Shown one piece after another: positions 62,464-64,000 of a DNA stretch of 64,000 bases. The position numbers and the translations under genes are program-made. Location: positions 344,627 through 408,626 of the forward strand of contig NZ_CANLMZ010000003.1 in assembly GCF_947492645.1 (NCBI RefSeq). The letters are read 5' to 3'. The notes beneath the pieces were generated by a model. It was not told the DNA's origin. It ran no database searches and saw only the letters and a list, made by a program, of their open reading frames with translations. The DNA comes from an uncultured Pontibacter sp. Lineage in GTDB: Bacteria; Bacteroidota; Bacteroidia; Cytophagales; Hymenobacteraceae. How positions within the stretch are numbered: the stretch's first letter is position 1; every line of letters begins with the position of its first letter.

Positions 62464-63753
62464 ATGCTTGACAGAACAAAAGCACCAGATATACACGAAA
62501 TAGATGCAGTAACACTTCAGTTTGCTGAAATAACACATTTAGACAACGGAGCAAGACTGCACAGTATCATAAGCGAAACCCAGCCTGTAATCAGGCTGGA
62601 TTTTGTTTTTAAGGCCGGTAAGTGGTACGAACAGGAAAATGGGCAATCCGACTTAACCGCCAAAATGCTATTAGAGGGCACAATAAAACTAACAGCTAAA
62701 CAAATAGCCGAAAAGGTAGCCTTCTATGGCGCGTCACTTGATGTAAACCATGGATACGATAGAACTGAGATTACGCTTTACTGCTTGTCAAAGTATGTAA
62801 ACGAGCTATTGCCAATTGTATTGGAGGTAATTGAGAATCCTGTATTTCCGGAAAGTGAATTTAAATTGTTAAAACAGCGATCACAGCAAAACTTAAAGGT
62901 ACAAAGGCAGAAAAACAGTTACCTGGCTACACATGCATTTACGCGACAAATTTATGGCAATAACCATCCCTATATATTTGGTTATGATGAGCAAGACCTT
63001 GATAGGATAGAACAGGAACAAGTAAGATATTTCTATTTAAGGCACTTTGTAACAACGGAATTAGAAGTTTTTGCTTGCGGCGCAATTGATAAAAATATTC
63101 ATCATCACCTGTCTTCAAGTATAGGTAAATTAAAATTAAAGCATCGCGATGCTGCTACTGATCAAGATGAGAAAGGCATTCCTGTGCAATCTGCTGCTCA
63201 GACAAAACTTGTAGAAATGCCTGAGAGCATCCAGTCATCTATAAGAATTGGAAAGCAATTTCCACTCATGAACAGCGCAGATTATCACCGCCTCTTAGTA
63301 ATGAATGAGCTTTTTGGAGGCTATTTTGGGTCAAGGTTGATGAAGAATATAAGGGAGGACAAAGGCTATACTTATGGTATATATTCAGCTATATCTCCAA
63401 AGGAGCATGATACGCTATTCTTTATAGGCACAGATGTTAAAAGCTCTGTAACAGAAGACACTATAAACGAGATAAAAAAGGAGATAGCAATTTTACAAAA
63501 CGAGGAAGTTCCTACAGCTGAGTTAGAAACAGTAAAGAACTACATGTTAGGTAAATTCTTGAATGACATTGCAACTATATTTGAACAGTGCGACAGATAT
63601 AAAAGAATAGTTCTAAATGACCTTCCACAGGATCATTATAATAACTACATAGCAACAATCAGAAATGTAACTGCAACAGAAATACGCAATCTTGCCCAGC
63701 ACTACCTGCAGGAGCATGAGCTGCACGTAGCGGTTGCGGGCCGCTACAACTAA
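62464..63753 (+). CDS. M16-family peptidase homologue, zinc motif lost
   Basis: A 429-residue protein of the pitrilysin/MPP family, with the two halves about 20-215 and 235-425. The inverted zinc motif HxxEH should stand near residue 66, but the aligned segment reads LTAKMLLEGT: the second His is Lys and the Glu is Ala. The rest of the fold (FGGYFGSRLMKNIREDKGYTYG, the R/Y pair of the second half) is kept. That is the pattern of the non-catalytic partner of M16 heterodimers. An active M16 gene may lie just outside, but none is in the window. It follows porV by 19 bases. Confidence 0.9.
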   Translation: MLDRTKAPDIHEIDAVTLQFAEITHLDNGARLHSIISETQPVIRLDFVFKAGKWYEQENGQSDLTAKMLLEGTIKLTAKQIAEKVAFYGASLDVNHGYDRTEITLYCLSKYVNELLPIVLEVIENPVFPESEFKLLKQRSQQNLKVQRQKNSYLATHAFTRQIYGNNHPYIFGYDEQDLDRIEQEQVRYFYLRHFVTTELEVFACGAIDKNIHHHLSSSIGKLKLKHRDAATDQDEKGIPVQSAAQTKLVEMPESIQSSIRIGKQFPLMNSADYHRLLVMNELFGGYFGSRLMKNIREDKGYTYGIYSAISPKEHDTLFFIGTDVKSSVTEDTINEIKKEIAILQNEEVPTAELETVKNYMLGKFLNDIATIFEQCDRYKRIVLNDLPQDHYNNYIATIRNVTATEIRNLAQHYLQEHELHVAVAGRYN

Positions 63754-63780
63754 GGGGCGGGCCCCCTGTCCTGTAAACGC

Positions 63781-63812
63781 GCAGAGCCCCCGCCGACCGG
63801 CGGGGGCTCTGC
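63781..63812 (+). terminator. Strong GC-rich hairpin after the M16 gene
   Basis: A perfect 15-bp stem (GCAGAGCCCCCGCCG / CGGCGGGGGCTCTGC) with a two-base AC loop. It is flanked by the outer inverted pair TAAACGCG (starting 63774) and CGCGTTTA (63826-63833). It can terminate the porU-porV-M16 run, though no T-run follows directly. Confidence 0.65.
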
Positions 63813-63938
63813 TGCTTGGGGGCTTTCGCGTTTAAGGGGCTTTGGCCGCTTTGGGCGTGTCCTTGGCCTTTGCCTGCCGCGCCTTTGGGCTTTGCGCCGT
63901 CTCCGGGCCTTGTGCGGTTGGCTGGGGGGGTAAACGCA

Positions 63939-63972
63939 GAGCGCCCCGGCACGTTTTGGGTGCGGGGCGCTC
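63939..63972 (+). repeat. Second hairpin module in the GC-rich tail
   Basis: GAGCGCCCCG and CGGGGCGCTC (arms 63939-63948 and 63963-63972) form a 10-bp stem, with an inner GCAC / GTG extension. It is preceded by GGTAAACGCA, resembling the TAAACGCG before the first hairpin, so the two look like diverged copies of one module. Confidence 0.5.
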
Positions 63973-64000
63973 CTGTGTTGGGGTTGGCGGCCACCTACTC

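Larger units (their letters stand above)
63754..64000. other. GC-rich, A-poor terminal segment
   Basis: After the M16 stop the composition changes sharply. In 247 bases I count about 70% G+C, with only about 16 A but 58 T on the plus strand; 63836-63931 contains no A at all. It holds two large hairpins, each preceded by a TAAACGC tract. No coding region is credible: the open minus-strand frame is Pro/Ala/Gly/Lys-rich with no family pattern and arises from the composition. Confidence 0.8.

Noticed and set aside
63659..63994. 111-codon frame on the minus strand covering the GC-rich tail
   Set aside because: It runs into the end of the M16 gene, has no recognisable domain, and its openness follows from the lack of A on the plus strand.
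63754..64000. Integron attC site or CRISPR leader as an explanation for the hairpins in the tail
   Set aside because: No GTTRRRY/RYYYAAC core pairs, no spaced identical repeats and no integrase or cas gene are present.
1..64000. tRNA, rRNA, insertion sequences, prophage or CRISPR array
   Set aside because: I found no T-loop GTTCGAAT-like pattern in a cloverleaf context, no transposase or integrase, and no regularly spaced repeats. A scan with tRNAscan-SE and ISfinder would settle this.

Overview
The window comes from a Bacteroidota chromosome, most likely order Cytophagales, family Hymenobacteraceae (Pontibacter or a close relative). The evidence is the type IX secretion genes sprA, porU and porV, many lipoproteins with an SC lipobox, promoters of the TTG-N20-TAnnTTTG kind, weak Shine-Dalgarno sequences, and Bacteroidota-only families such as DUF3078 and DUF4292. 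Genus is inferred from general resemblance. I see no phage, insertion sequence, CRISPR array, rRNA or tRNA. The content is core chromosome, not an accessory island.

Layout. 0-9.3 kb is mostly minus strand: a partial lipoprotein, two paralogous OmpA-type lipoproteins, accD, a class I aldolase, an M28 enzyme overlapping cysS, and a membrane-anchored EEP-fold protein; one plus-strand lipoprotein lies at 4.9 kb. 9.5-14.6 kb is the rimP-nusA-infB operon with two good promoters. 14.7-16.6 kb (minus) holds a basic secreted protein, a DUF3078 protein and mscL. 16.7-24.5 kb (plus) is an envelope run: enoyl-CoA hydratase, Wzx-like flippase, dut, sugar nucleotidyltransferase, TPR protein, DUF4292 lipoprotein and a degenerate LytM (EnvC-like) protein, closed by a perfect 29-bp hairpin. 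After an 800-bp AT-rich gap come two tatA genes, gatA and a LysM lytic transglycosylase, then maeB-ruvA-sprA-gcvH-vanZ (29-39.8 kb). 39.9-46 kb is protease-rich: an M28 peptidase, a subtilase with a type IX sorting domain, and two tandem HEIGH metalloprotease lipoproteins. 46.5-57.3 kb has yicC, purQ, a SulP transporter, a serine hydrolase, a propeller/barrel fusion, an FAD oxidoreductase, an MBL hydrolase, pssA and purS. 57.4-63.8 kb carries porU, porV and an inactive-looking M16 homologue. The last 247 bases are GC-rich and nearly free of A on the plus strand.

How the genes fit together. SprA is the outer-membrane translocon of type IX secretion, and PorU with PorV forms the attachment complex that removes C-terminal sorting domains. 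The subtilase at 41.4 kb carries such a domain and is a probable client; PorU ends in a similar segment. The envelope theme continues with peptidoglycan enzymes and regulators, OmpA anchors and several lipoproteins.

The strongest unexplained signal is a DNA-level repeat: the heptamer AAGTATA or its complement TATACTT occurs about 130 times by hand count (about 12 expected from base composition), in genes and gaps, on both strands and in all reading frames. It is dense at 40-57 kb and absent from infB. I did not find a clearly new defence or mobile system.
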